Shown: positions 44,559-56,397 of the stretch, piece after piece
Numbering within the stretch: position 1 is the stretch's first letter
Layout: the number at the start of each line of letters is the position of its first letter
The notes under the pieces: generated by a model
What the model saw: the letters and a program-made list of their open reading frames with translations, nothing else
Database searches by the model: none
Told to the model about the DNA's origin: nothing
Assembly (NCBI GenBank): GCA_036852015.1
Contig: JAANDG010000399.1
Location: forward strand, 1-64,000
DNA length: 64,000 nucleotides
DNA from: Pelodera strongyloides
Lineage: Eukaryota > Nematoda > Chromadorea > Rhabditida > Rhabditidae
Direction: 5' to 3'
Position numbers and translations under genes: made by a program

Positions 44559-46206
44559 ATTTGTTTTACGCTTCAAGAGCGTGCACCTTTATTCAAGGGA
44601 GTTCAAAGGGAGTTTAAGCAATGGCTCCATTGCATGTCCAATTTCCGACACCAGCATCTCTCTCAAGATACTGGCTACTGACCCAAAACTCCAGAACTAG
44701 AATAATAGGAAGCGTCAGAAGTGGATATTTATCTCCGTCAAAATACCGGCTTCTTCTTTCTCCCGTTTCTATATCACGTAGTTGTGTGTGTGGGTCTAGA
44801 CCTTAGCGTCCGGCCCTTTTATTTGCCCTCCACAGGAAAAGTGTCCCATCTCGTAAGATCATCCCGACCGCGCATCACTTACGTGAAGCCGGATGATATC
44901 GGCTCATCATCTAGACCTATTTATATTTGCATGCCAGATCAGTGATAATCAATGAGGAGTTTATAGATGCCGTGGACTGGATCTGTGATCAGTTAGTATC
45001 ATATTAGCATGACGCAGAAATGAAAGAAAAATATTTCCATAAACCCTAAACTTGAGCATTAGCAACTTATGGTAACTGTTACATATTGACGGATAGATTA
45101 CGAGATTTTGAACAAGAAGAGTCGACCTTGATTTGGATTGCAAACGCTAGCATATCGTCGACCTGTCGGAAATGTTAGTCAAGGTCCCTTGTTAGTCAAG
45201 GTCCCTTGTTAGTATATTGGTGTCCTTACTGCACTGACATCTTAGGGTTCCTTTTGGTCTTTACAAAATTCACGTTTTTGCCTCATTTTTCTTTGCCTTA
45301 TCCATCGACCAATAAAGATTTATTATTAAATATCGCTTTGATTACGTGGATTATGGACTAGCCCAAGGATGATTTCCTACAGGTCGCCAGGTTTCCTCAG
45401 TGTAATTGACAGAACATTAACCGCTATAACGTATCTGACTGCGGAGTTTGAGGTCAAGAGTTCGACTCAAACTTAGGGCTTCATTGAGATGTCGAGCTGA
45501 AAGAGTTCATTATAGGCTACAGACTACAAAGCACATCTATTGTAACAAGAATAGTCCTTACTAAAAGATCTTCCAGTTCAGTAATGAATACAGGCAAAAC
45601 CATTCATGAAGTACCGTTTTTACGGCTTCCGGATCAGAAACCCAAAAATCATTATATCTTAAAGTTGAGATTCCGGCGGCTCGTCATCACGAAGTGTTGT
45701 TGTTTGCACGAGACAAACATTCCAAGCAGTGGAAATAATTGGGAAATAATTGGAGGTGTAATTAGGGAGAGGGATCTTATGGCAGATAATAGAGTACTTT
45801 GTACAATGAGCAGAAGAATCAAATTAGAAGGAATTTTCGGGTGATTGGTTCCAGTAGCTTCGAAAAACATTTCTGTTGGCACTGTGTTTCAATATTTTTC
45901 CGAAAAAAAAAATAGATATTTTCCGGAAAATTACTGATCATATATAAAAATATAAACCGCGATAGGCGTCTCTTTACCTGAAACAAGAAAATCCATTGAA
46001 ATAAAATTATTAAAACACACCTAGTTATCGTAGTTCTTTCATAGTGTGGAAACTACAAACTACATTTCTAGTTTTTTTTTTTTTTGAAAAAAATAAATGT
46101 GAACATTTCTTATATTGTTTTGTTTACTTGCTGATGATTTGTTAGTTCTTATCTGGCGAATATAATGTATTGAATTCTTCTTCATTTGCAGCACCTAATC
46201 GGTCGC

Positions 46207-49200
46207 ATGTGGGAGTCCTATTCTTCGCACCCAGTAACTAGCGATCGTTGCTCTTCATTGGACGCAAGCCACGGTTTCTCTTCTAACTGGAACAAGACGT
46301 AAGTTTTTTACATTATGCTGGGTTTCAGTGATATTTGCCGGTTGCAATCTTGTTTCTTAATACGCTGTTAGAGATGAGAGGTCCGCTTCTGAGTAGACTA
46401 TCCTGCCTACATGATTGTCTTGTTTACAAACTGTAGATTTACTGACTTTTGTCTATTTTAGGAACACAAGAGGTTCGGAGAGTTTCTTGCGAACCCCTGG
46501 ACGACCGCCACGACGCTATGTGACTGCAGGTCCGTTTTCTTTTTTTAAAGGCCACGTCTAAAAAGTTTCCCTAATTTTTCTGAGATAAATCTCCCAGATA
46601 ACTCAAACGTGGCTGTGAAAACCGTTTTGGATAATATGCAAAATTGGGAAAGATATTCGCGAAAGAAGGTCAACAGCTAGTTACAGTTCATCGGCAGTAT
46701 GGTCAACTATTTTGTATGCTCGGTTCTCGGGTTCCAAAGAAGAACCTTTTCCGATCCCTTTGTACAGGTATCTGGGCTATTTACTGGGTTTTCGATCCAT
46801 TTTAAGCTCCGTGAACTATATTTTATTTGTAAATTGTAATTACTGATTTTTCAGCAATTTGGGAGGGTCGAGGCAAAGACGCGGGGCGCATCGGACTAGC
46901 CTGGGCCGACGTGGACAATTGTGAATGGATATTGGCCGAATTCTTCGATTCGGCTGGATGTACTATATTGGCAGCCCAATTGCAGCTGGCTCAACCGAAT
47001 GAGGTTAGACCAGTTTTTTGGCAATGCTACTCTTCGTTGAATAACAACCTGTCGTTTAAAGTGAAATACTGGCCGGTTTTTGAATCGAGTGCACCAACAT
47101 TCTTTTCCAGCTTTTATGCTAATGAACACAAATTATAATAAAAAATCGAGCTAAATTCGAGTAGCTTATAAGCTTAGCATGAATGCAAAAAAATGCAGTT
47201 GTCCACGATGCGTTTCAAGAACCGGCCGGTATTTCCTTTAACAATGATTAATTAAAGGCTCGGGCACACCACGTAAAAAAAGTGTTCATCGTTTTTTTGT
47301 ACCATTAAAAACTACAGGACTGTAATATGTGTATCACCCGATGAAAATGATCTATGCACCGTACCACATTTCTACTGTTGACTATCGTAGAATGAATTCA
47401 AATATATGTTTTTGCTTAGGTTTTAATCGCAGACAGTCTAAACGACCGAACCGCAAATGTGCTGATTTTGGAGGCTGTGAAAGCCGTTTTACCACAAGTC
47501 TGCCTCACAGGAGTGCATCGCAGGTATTGCAGTTGATATCTTTACTTTTTCTGAGTCATAATAGAAAATAGAATCTTAGTGGAATGTAATTGTTTCTCTT
47601 TAATGTGATGTTTTTGTTTTTGATGTTTTGACGCTTGATGTTTTTCTTCCCTTGCGAGCGCCGAAATTGTTCGAAGACGGATTCTGCGTGCGTGGTCCGA
47701 AATTATGCGACGTCACGCCGTTCATTCAGCACTGAGCGAAGCTTTTCAATAGTATTCGGCCAACTCGTGCCTGACGTATTATGTTATTACGTCAGGCACG
47801 TATTATGTTATTTCTTATTATTCTTGCTATGTCCAGATTCTTCTCCGACGTCCGTGGCTTCGAGACGATTTCTCAGCTATCGATCGATGATTCCTTGGTC
47901 GCAACTCTTCAGGACAAGTTAGTTTAATTTTATATTTTTTTGTTCAGTTTTCAAATGTATCGGTCGGTGATAGGTGATATGCTGTGCTTTACTTACTGCA
48001 TGGTGATACGTTATGTTGATATTTGTGATGTTGTGCACTGAGGCGTGCACTGAGGCCGTACACGCAGGGAGCCCTCCCTGGCCTCCCCAGGGAGCTAAAT
48101 ATTGCTTAGAGAGTGCTCGTGAGCCTAGGGACGGCTCCCTGTGTGTTGGTGAATAGGGCCTCGGATGTGATTACTGCTATTAGTTCATAGCCGGAATTGA
48201 GTTGACCGTTATAAATTTTCCAGGAGCTTTTGTGTGGCAGCAATGGGCGCGCTGATCAACTTTATCCAACTGAAGAACGGTGTATCGTTTCATGTGAGGA
48301 CGATTCCATTCAAATACAAAGACGTGCTGCAAACTTGTATGTTGGGTAGGTATGGCATAATTGTGAATTATTTTCTCTGTTCTTTTGGAGGTCGTAACAC
48401 GTAACTCAGGTGTGAATCTTAACAACATTGATACGTTTCACTCACTCACATAAACTGGCAATAGTCCGGCGATGGCTCAGATGGCTGGTGTGTTTTTACT
48501 TTTACGCACCGATTTGTGCCCAGTGGTGACCATATGTATTGTATGTTGGGACTGGTATTCTACTTGAACCCTCGTCACTTGTCCTTTTGTGGTGCAAGCG
48601 CTGAAGTTTATGTTGGGTACAGAGAGTACATTCTCTTTCTGTTCATATAGCGAACTAACTTGCGTTCTCATAGTTTCCCGTCGTGCTTTGTATTGCGTTT
48701 GTTGATTGATGGTTCATTGGTTGTTTAGATGCTGGCTCATGGAAGAATTTGGAGATTTTCAAGGATAACGCACCGTCAAAGGTATGAATTATATGTTTTC
48801 TAATCACCTGCGCCTTTGGGCCCTTTGGTTTACATTTTGCCACTAACACTACCATTTAGCTTAACCATGGGCAGCAATAAAGACTTGTTTGATTTCGATG
48901 GACTTTCGCTTATGTACAAAGTTATTGACACATTTCAGGACAAGACTACGCTACTGTCGGTTATTGACAATACGGTCACTTCCATTGGAAAGCGGGTGTG
49001 ATATCATATCTTTATTTTTATAACTTGATAATGGTTCATTATTCGTAAAGTTTTATCCTGACTACGCGCACGCTTACTTTTTTAAGCAATGTACTGCTTT
49101 ATTAAGCTGCATTTCATTGGACTCGACTGACTGAACTATCCTTTCTGTTGTTATAAGATTCAGCAATTTGTTTGAAGGGAGGAGTTCAAGCCTTACTTTT

Positions 49201-52200
49201 ATTTTTAGTTTCTGCGAGCAAATCTACTGCAACCACTCGTCGTCAAGAGTCAGATCGTTGAACGACAGGAAGCTGTTGCTGAACTTTTACAAGATGGAAA
49301 TGTGGGTTATTTTTTTTTTTAGATAAGCCAGTGAGAGTACTCACCATCAAGGTGTCTGCAAACCTCTTGTATTGAACGTTTTGCGTTTTATGCATCGTAT
49401 TCTGCATCGGCTTGTGCTTTTCTACGTTTTACATTACATATGTTTATTGATTTTAATCTAATTTCTTTAGTTGCTGGAGCGGGTGATTGCTCTATTGCTG
49501 CAGACCAAAGACCTGAGTGGTTTTGTGAATGTTTGTTGCCGGAATTATGCCAAGGAACTATCTGCGGAACAGGCCGAAAGACACCTTGATCAGGTTTGTT
49601 TTGAAATTTTTGATAACTGCATAATTGCATTTAATTGCTTATGTGGCAATTATTTGGGACTATTTGGGAGCTTGACTGCTCGGGTCAAGGCAGTAAAGCT
49701 GGCATTGTACTACAACTATTCTAGTTTTAGGTAGTCTATTATTGTGTCTGTGGTCAGGTAATTTGCTTTTCTTTGTGAAGTTTTTGAGCGTCATTATACT
49801 TCAGTTACTACATCTTGTGCAAACGCTGCGTGTTGTTTCTGCCTTTGTAAGCCTTCTGCAAGATTCGAAATGTGCTCTTCTGTGCAGGATTAACGAGGTT
49901 TTGCTTTGATTTCTTTTTCAATATTTGCAATTTTCATACCTAGATTGGTATAGCACCCAGTTATTTGACTCGTAGGGATATACGATGTTTCACGATGTAC
50001 ATTTTGTGTTTTTTTGGTATCATTGATTAGTGACTATTCTTATTTATGTGTTTGAACTGTTTATGTGTGTGCATTGGAGGCTTGAAGTCGTAGAGCGACA
50101 GAACCTATTTGTAACTTCATCCAGTTTTGCGTTTCGCGCTATGATGAACTATGTCTAAAATGTCTAAAACTCGTTACTTTCGCTAATTCTAGCAATTGGA
50201 AGCGTGCGGCACTGCAGAATTGCTCAAGGTGTTGCTTGACTATGTGGATGCATCTGCTCTCGACACTACAACCAAAACCTCTTTGGTTTTAAAGCAACAG
50301 AGACTGTTTGCTATTCAGGTTTGTTGGGTGTTGGGTTGAATTTCGTCATGCTCTGTTTATATCGGATTGGAATTAGTTTTGGTTGTGGTGGAGGTAATCC
50401 GGTAGTCGGTATTTTGGTGGGTTCGTATTGTGCCCGTGAATTAATTGGCTGCGTTGTTAATACAGAACTGGCATAGGATCTGAGTTGTGATGTTTTGGTG
50501 ATAAACTTGATTATTCTCGGCTTTCTGTGCGAGTCTAACTCTACGGCCGTGTGAGATGTAAGCCGTTACTTGCTATATTATATTTAATTTGAGGTTTTTT
50601 TCCAATTATTCATCTTGACTCGTTTCAGCAAGGTATCGACCCTGTTGTTGATAGTACACGACAATTGTACCTACGACACCTGGAGGGTGTACATGCGTGT
50701 GGTAGGTATTACCAGTATTTATATGCATTTATAAAGGCGTAGATTTTGTGATTGATGGTTACATCTGTGTATTTTAGATTCTTTTTCAGTCAACTTCGTG
50801 ACTTCGTGTTCTTATACAAGTTGCAACAAGGTTTTTTTCAGAAGCCGACTTGTACAACTACCTCCCCGATGAGAAGTGCCGAATCGCGTATTCTTTGACG
50901 AAAGGCTTTCATTTTGTGTGGGTTTTGTTGGTCTTGCATTTCCATGTTTTTTCACGGGTTTATTATGATTTACGATATTTTGGGGGTGTTGGTTAAAGCC
51001 ACGTCTTAGGTCTTTAATTATTGTATACATTTATTCCAACGTTTCCTGTTTTATGGGGGAGGAGAGTGCTTGGATAGTGGATGTAGATCATCGTACTAGC
51101 ATTGGGCTCGAATATTCCTCAATGAGTGCAAAGATAATTTGTCAATTTCTTACTCTTTTGATTTGCAGCTTGACGGGCCCATCGGCCAAGATTCGGTCCC
51201 TTCAATTGCCTTCAGTGTTCAGTTGTGTGACGAAACACCGGACGTGCCTGATCTTTACAAACAAGAGTCTTGTGAGATTGAATGGTTGGTGGGGAATTTA
51301 TAGACCCGAGCTCCAGGAGCCAGGCGCGCGATAGCGCGCCTGGCGACTGGTAGACTTATACTGCATACTTATTGGATTTGGAATTTGCATTTAGTACTAC
51401 ATGATTGTAGATAATTTATGATAGACTACGGTTATACGGTAGACGGTTAGACCGAATATATCGACACGTATGATTGTGGTTCGTTTTACGATAACTCACA
51501 TCATAGCAGACTGTACGGTATCCGCTGCCCTTTGCACATTGGTTTTGGTCTAGTCTCACTTACTCAGTTGTGCTTCTTATGCTTACATCATAGTTCTAGA
51601 TGAAATCCGAGTCGTCGAAGATGAGTTGTTGTGCTCTGCAGTTCGGGTGGCCGCAGAAGTGTTCTCACATCTTAGGGAGCATATATCAGTGTTGTATGGA
51701 GTGATGGATGCCCTGGCAACCCTCGACCTTCTGCAATCTCTGGCGGTGTATGCGTCGAGCACGAGCACGTGTAGGTTATTCGATTTCTTTAGGGGTTTAT
51801 ATAGATTTAAGCAAGCGTTTATTACGGCACGCATTCTTTACACTTCGTGCTGTGAAGATGATTTTAGGTATTCTTGCGGTGTAGGGCTTATTATCACCTA
51901 TAAGTTTACGCAAAGGTTTACATGTTTCAGTGGCACTATTTGTCTATTTTGTTGTTACTATTGTTTGGTCATTTATTTCGTGCAGTTTAGCTGTTCCCCA
52001 ATTCGCAGAAGAAGTGGTTATAATGCGTGGCAAACATCCGATACTGGACATTACAAATTCCAAACTGGTCATCCCGAATGATACAGTAGTTTTTTTTACT
52101 TTTGTTGGTTAGGGTATAATAGTCTCGGCCCGACGAATCTATTTTGTTTTTGGAGTTTGTAAATGCGTGGTCAGTATTATCAATATTATCAGATGCTTTA

Positions 52201-55200
52201 GATGTCTCTGGTATGTTATGTGTTCATTATTATAATTTTTTATCATACTTTTGGCGACTTATGTTTCTCGCTTTCACAGGCTAGCGGTACGACTAGTAGT
52301 ATATTCCAACTCTCTCTTGACATGCACTCCCTTTTTTCTTGAACAGTAACCTACGTTTTATAGAAACTTTTGATGCAATTTGGTTGTTTTAATATAGAAA
52401 TTGTTCAGTACATGACGAGGGATTCCCGTTTTGCGATAATCACTGGACCGAATATGGTGAGTATTATTTGTTACCCTTTATGCCCCTGTGAACTTGCTCA
52501 ACTGGATTATCTTGTCCTGTAATTATGTGCAATGCTAAATTCTTCTTACTGGCACATATATGGATCATTGATGTTCTTATTTAGGCCGGTAAATCAACCC
52601 TGCTGAAGCAAGTTTGTCATCTGTCACTTCTGGCACAAATGGGCTCATTCGTACCGGCAGTGCTCTTCAAAGCACCGCTATTTTACCGGTTAGTTGGTCT
52701 TTTTTTCATCATTTACTTCTACTTTCCAAATCGTTGTTTTGTTGGCGAAACATGTTCCTGACCATTTCTTCGTTATACTTCGTATTAGTACTTAGTAACT
52801 TAGTACTTCGTCCGGTATACTTCGTCCTATTTTGATTTGTAGCATAACTATGGTATCGTTTGAAGTAAATGTAAGTCAACATTTAGAATCTTCTCCCGAG
52901 TAGGACACAACGACAACCTTGCCCTGGGAATGTCGGCGTTTTCAATTGAAATGCGGGAGATGGGTGATATTCTAGCCTTGGCCGACTCGAATACACTGAT
53001 TGTAATCGATGAACTGGCTAGAAGTGGGTAGATTTCTGGAATTTGTGTTGCGTTAAAGCGAAATACCGGCCGGTTTTTGAAATGCATCGTGGACACCTGA
53101 ATTCTTGCGTATTTATGCTAATTTGCTCGATTTTTATTGTAATTTATGTTCGTTTGCATAAGCTGCATAAGAATGATGGTGTATTCGATGTGTTTCAGAA
53201 ACTGGCCGGTATTTCGCTTCACTTTTTGTTGAAACGGGTGTATGCTTTGAGTCCGCTCCTCGTCGATACATGAATAGGTGACCTATACAAGAACAGCGCA
53301 AGTTCGATAGCATATTTGGTCGAGTATCTTTGGCTTGAAATCATGTTAGAACTTGTGAGTTTAGCTTACATTTTTGTTTAAAATATTATTTTCCATGTTT
53401 TACATTTATTTGTGCAGGTACGTCTATTGAAGAGGGACTTGCGATATCGTATGCCACTGCAGAGTTACTTCTTCAGAAAAAGGTAAGGGTTGTGTGTAAT
53501 GTGTAATATAACATAATGTTTTTTATCAAAAAATGCGGTGTAAAGTTTCGGTGATACGCTCGCGAGATGATATTATTGTGTGTAAATCGAAATGTTTCAG
53601 TTGGTGATTTAATGTTACGCTGCGAGAGAATGCCTTAGTGATCAAAGTAATCATAGTTATTGGAAAAAAATTATTTGGGATATTTTCGCGCGTAGAAAAT
53701 GTGTTACTTGCTATACTAAATCATTCAGCAAGATATGTTGATATTTTATATTTGTGTTTATCTTTATATTTTTGAGTCGTTTGTGATGCTCGCAACGCAC
53801 TACATTGAGCTTGCTGCGCTGGATGTGTTCTTCTCGGCGGTGGCAAAGTGATCGTTTTTTTCTTTTCTTTTGCTATGTATGTATTGTATGTTAATATGTA
53901 CCTTATGAGCAAATTAGCAATCAGATATAACGTCAGTCAAATGTATGGAACGCTATCAATGTCGTATGTCTCTATTTTCGAATTTACTAATTGCCTACAA
54001 TCTCCACACTTCATGTGTGGTCTTGTACTGATGCACTTTGTGGGTGGTCTTGTACTGATGCACTTCGTGGGTGGTCTTACACTGTTCATGGATGGTCTTA
54101 TTCACTAATTAACGTCTTCATTCTAGAAAACATTTATCTTTTAGCTATCACATACTGGCGAGCGACGATCCAACGGAAAATCATCGCCTGTTTAACGGAC
54201 CTTATAAGGGGCCTATCTATGGTATGTTGTTGAGCATGTGTAATGTTAATACTTTAATAATCTGCGGTTTATTTAGTTTATTAAAGATACCGTACACAAC
54301 ATCTGCATGTTTTCAGCCATTTCAGCAGTCTACAAGGTAATAACAAAGATCATGTATTAACGCAGAATATTCGATATGCGGGATTAGTCAGGCTGTCAAT
54401 TTTCCCTAGCTTTGTTTCGTTAGTGAAACATCATGTTATTTCTCTGAAAAAAAAAGTTTTTCTTTTGAACGTATCAGAGCTTTGACACTGTGTATGTCTT
54501 GCTGTTTTGCAATTAGGCATCATAATCAGATGACGGTGGCCTGGAATGTTTAATCCCCGGAAAGAGCTAGGTCCTACGTACTTATTGGATGGTCTTACAC
54601 ACTCGTGGGTGGTCTAATACTGATAGACTTCTTGGGTGGTCTTATGCGCTTCGTGGATTGTCTTATGTAATTCGTGCGTGGTATCATATGATACACTTCG
54701 TGGGATGTTTAACACTCTTCGTGGGAGGTCTAACACACTTCGTGGGTGGTCTAATATTGATACACTTCGTGGGTGGTCTAATACTGATACACTTCGTGGG
54801 TGGTCTTACGCACCTTTACTTATGCCCCTTATTTCAGGCTTTGATATTGTCAATATGGGAAAGTTTCCGCCTGAAGTTCTCGGGGAGGTGCAGAGGCTAG
54901 CTATCAGACTGAGGAATGACAGCGCCAATAGGAGAGTCATTGACCGGGAGGCAATTAATAGGTTTGTTTGTTTGTAACTGCGTAACGGTCCACTTATTAT
55001 GTTGGGCAGTTGGGCTCAATTGGGGAGGAAGAGTATGCAAGTACATTGAAGGATGCCTTTTTTTGTTTTTTTTTGTTTTGTTGAAAATACATTGCATTTT
55101 CTATACTTTTTTATCAGAATCCCAGAAATAATGGAATTATATAATTTTACGGTTCGTATTTATCAGTAAATAAGAAGTTGACGTAACTCCTGATGACCTA

Positions 55201-56397
55201 GCCCGAATATAAGTTGCATTTCCTAAACGCATAGTTTTTGTAGCAAGTTAGTCCACCGAGGCTTTTTTCTAAACAAGGAAACTGCTGCCGCAACTCGCTC
55301 CTCCTCACTTCTTAAAACGCTATCTCAGATATATGTCTGTGTCTCTTCAAATAACGTGTCCCCTGCTCGAAATGACCGAATACTTTTAAAATCTAATATC
55401 AATTAAAAGTATGTACGCTTAAAGAAAGTGTCAACCTTTTTTGGTTTCCTTTGATGTTCTTCACAAAATGTATGTTGTAATTGACAGCGTTAGCTATTTT
55501 AAAATGAGCTATGTCGTATCTTTAAATAGACAATAAAGCTGTAGAAATACTGGAATTTGAGCTGGCGCTAATCTCTTTTTCTACCGTACTTTTCTCGGCC
55601 ACAAATCCAGCCAAGAAACCGATGTCTTTTAGAAAATACCTGCCGCCTGCAGATCATAAGTTGGAAGATTTGGCTTGATTAAGTAAATTAATTAAGCAAA
55701 TCTAATGTTATTTGATATACGAAATAAATGTTATTTGACATACGTTTCAAAATCTGGCGTTATTCCGCTTTAAAATTTTCCAGACGAGCAACGCTACGTA
55801 CCCTGCATCGTCTGCACTCGGTGTTCGGGCTTCTGAAGGCCGCCGATGGGGCAACGCAGGCCAAATACCTCCATAACTTGAGATCGTCGTTTGAGGTGGG
55901 TCTGGTTCACTTGAAGAATAGAAGTGTGGATTTGTCACAAAAACTCCAAGACGTCAAAACTCCCTGTATTATCACTTGTATTGACAAGGACTATATTTAT
56001 CCCACGATTGCAACTGTTTTTCTATATGGTAAATCCAGGAACATAGGCTACCAGGTGTCACTTACAGCACATTTACACAGCTTTCTTGAAACTGGTATTT
56101 TTGAATTTGAAGTGAACCTGCTTGAAATTCTCAATAATTCTTTAGGAACTCCTTGCCGAAATGGATTGTGAAATGGAGGATCAAACTGTGAATGAGGATG
56201 AAGAGAGTCAGGAAGAGGAAGATGATAGTGATGATAAGAAAAAAGGAGAGGACATGGAGTGCGATGGAGGAGAGAGTGTGTGGCACGAGGAGACACTGGG
56301 AGGAGAAAGAAATGATAGAACAATTGTAATTGATGATCAAGAGGATAGTTTTTTGGAAGAGGGGGAGATGAAGGAGGAGGTAGTGGAGGATCGGTAG
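46207..56397 (+). CDS. him-14: MutS homologue MSH4 (meiotic crossover factor)
   Basis: I joined 25 exons into about 859 residues (human MSH4 936, C. elegans HIM-14 about 840). Exons: 46207-46298, 46462-46529, 46855-47003, 47420-47523, 47837-47917, 48224-48345, 48729-48781, 48939-48995, 49209-49301, 49471-49593, 50193-50318, 50629-50701, 50842-50917, 51169-51266, 51594-51768, 51986-52085, 52409-52456, 52585-52688, 52887-53023, 53418-53482, 53777-53847, 54145-54221, 54838-54961, 55784-55895, 56146-56397. The N-terminal EGRGKDAGRIGLAWAD fits MSH4, as does the MutS core. ATPase: Walker A GPNMAGKST, Walker B LIVIDELA, then TSIEEG and LATHY. MSH4 pairs with MSH5 to stabilise meiotic recombination intermediates. 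The usual mismatch-binding domain is absent, as expected. The tail (last 80 residues) is very acidic. The motif after Walker B reads ELARST instead of ELGRGT. Donors of exons 13 and 14 were set by phase. Confidence 0.88.
47056..47241. mobile_element. Foldback MITE, family 1, in MSH4 intron 3
   Basis: TTAA-AGTGAAATACTGGCCGG on the left and CCGGCCGGTATTTCC-TTTAA on the right, with TTATGCTAATGAACACAAAT inside. Confidence 0.82.
47772..47806. repeat. Perfect hairpin in MSH4 intron 4
   Basis: CGTGCCTGACGTA and its exact inverse TACGTCAGGCACG flank a short TTATGTTAT-like loop. TTATGTTATT is repeated directly after the second arm. Confidence 0.75.
48052..48162. mobile_element. Foldback MITE, family 2 (copy 4)
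   Basis: GAGGCCGTACACGCAGGGAG on the left; GTTGGTGAATAGGGCCTC on the right. The interior GGAGCCCTCCCTGGCCTCCC resembles copy 1. It ends 62 bp upstream of an MSH4 exon. Confidence 0.75.
51317..51345. repeat. GC-rich hairpin in MSH4 intron
   Basis: CCAGGCGCGC and GCGCGCCTGG are separated by GATA only. The stem is 10 bp, all paired. Confidence 0.75.
53053..53221. mobile_element. Foldback MITE, family 1, in MSH4 intron 19
   Basis: TTAA-AGCGAAATACCGGCCGG on the left, CTGGCCGGTATTTCGCT-TCAC on the right. It begins 30 bp after the exon 19 donor. Confidence 0.85.
54013..54108 (+). repeat. Minisatellite in MSH4 intron 21
   Basis: About three to four units of a roughly 30-bp motif, GGTGGTCTTGTACTGATGCA followed by CTTCGTGG variants, sit just upstream of an MSH4 exon. 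Confidence 0.85.
54588..54812 (+). repeat. Minisatellite in MSH4 intron 22
   Basis: Eight or more diverged units of CACTTCGTGGGTGGTCTAAT type, about 20-32 bp each. It is the same family as the array in the preceding intron. It ends 25 bp before the next exon. Confidence 0.88.
55742..55775. repeat. Solo arm of foldback family 1 at an MSH4 acceptor
   Basis: CGTTTCAAAATCTGGCGTTA then TTCCGCT-TTAA matches a right arm. Eight bases after it begins exon 24 (acceptor TTTTCCAG). Confidence 0.65.

Larger units (their letters stand above)
42629..46206. other. Intergenic, 3.6 kb, repeats only
   Basis: Between the divergent ABU-like and MSH4 genes I see no gene. It contains GA/CT-rich tracts (9-40 bp, e.g. 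44098-44138), a family 3 and a family 1 MITE, a block of GGTGAC/GTCACC repeats (about 43630-43790) and a box-B-like GAGTTCGACTC near 45460. Confidence 0.5.

Noticed and set aside
45584..45844. 86-residue plus-strand open frame upstream of MSH4
   Set aside because: No known motif and no phase-compatible link to MSH4 exon 1.
47635..47760. Candidate MSH4 exon between 47523 and 47837
   Set aside because: Skipping it keeps phase and joins CGC-AG to the exon at 47837 with a good match to the family; including it leads to a stop.
48816..48938. Upstream extension of the MSH4 exon at 48939
   Set aside because: The extension is in the wrong phase from the previous exon; the TTTCAG at 48933-48938 gives phase 0 and the expected motif.
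54013..54812. Possible CRISPR-like array
   Set aside because: Units are diverged, spacers are not unique and the genome is eukaryotic; it is a minisatellite.
54589..54977. Open frames of 103 and 113 residues
   Set aside because: They are made by the minisatellite running into an MSH4 exon in other frames.
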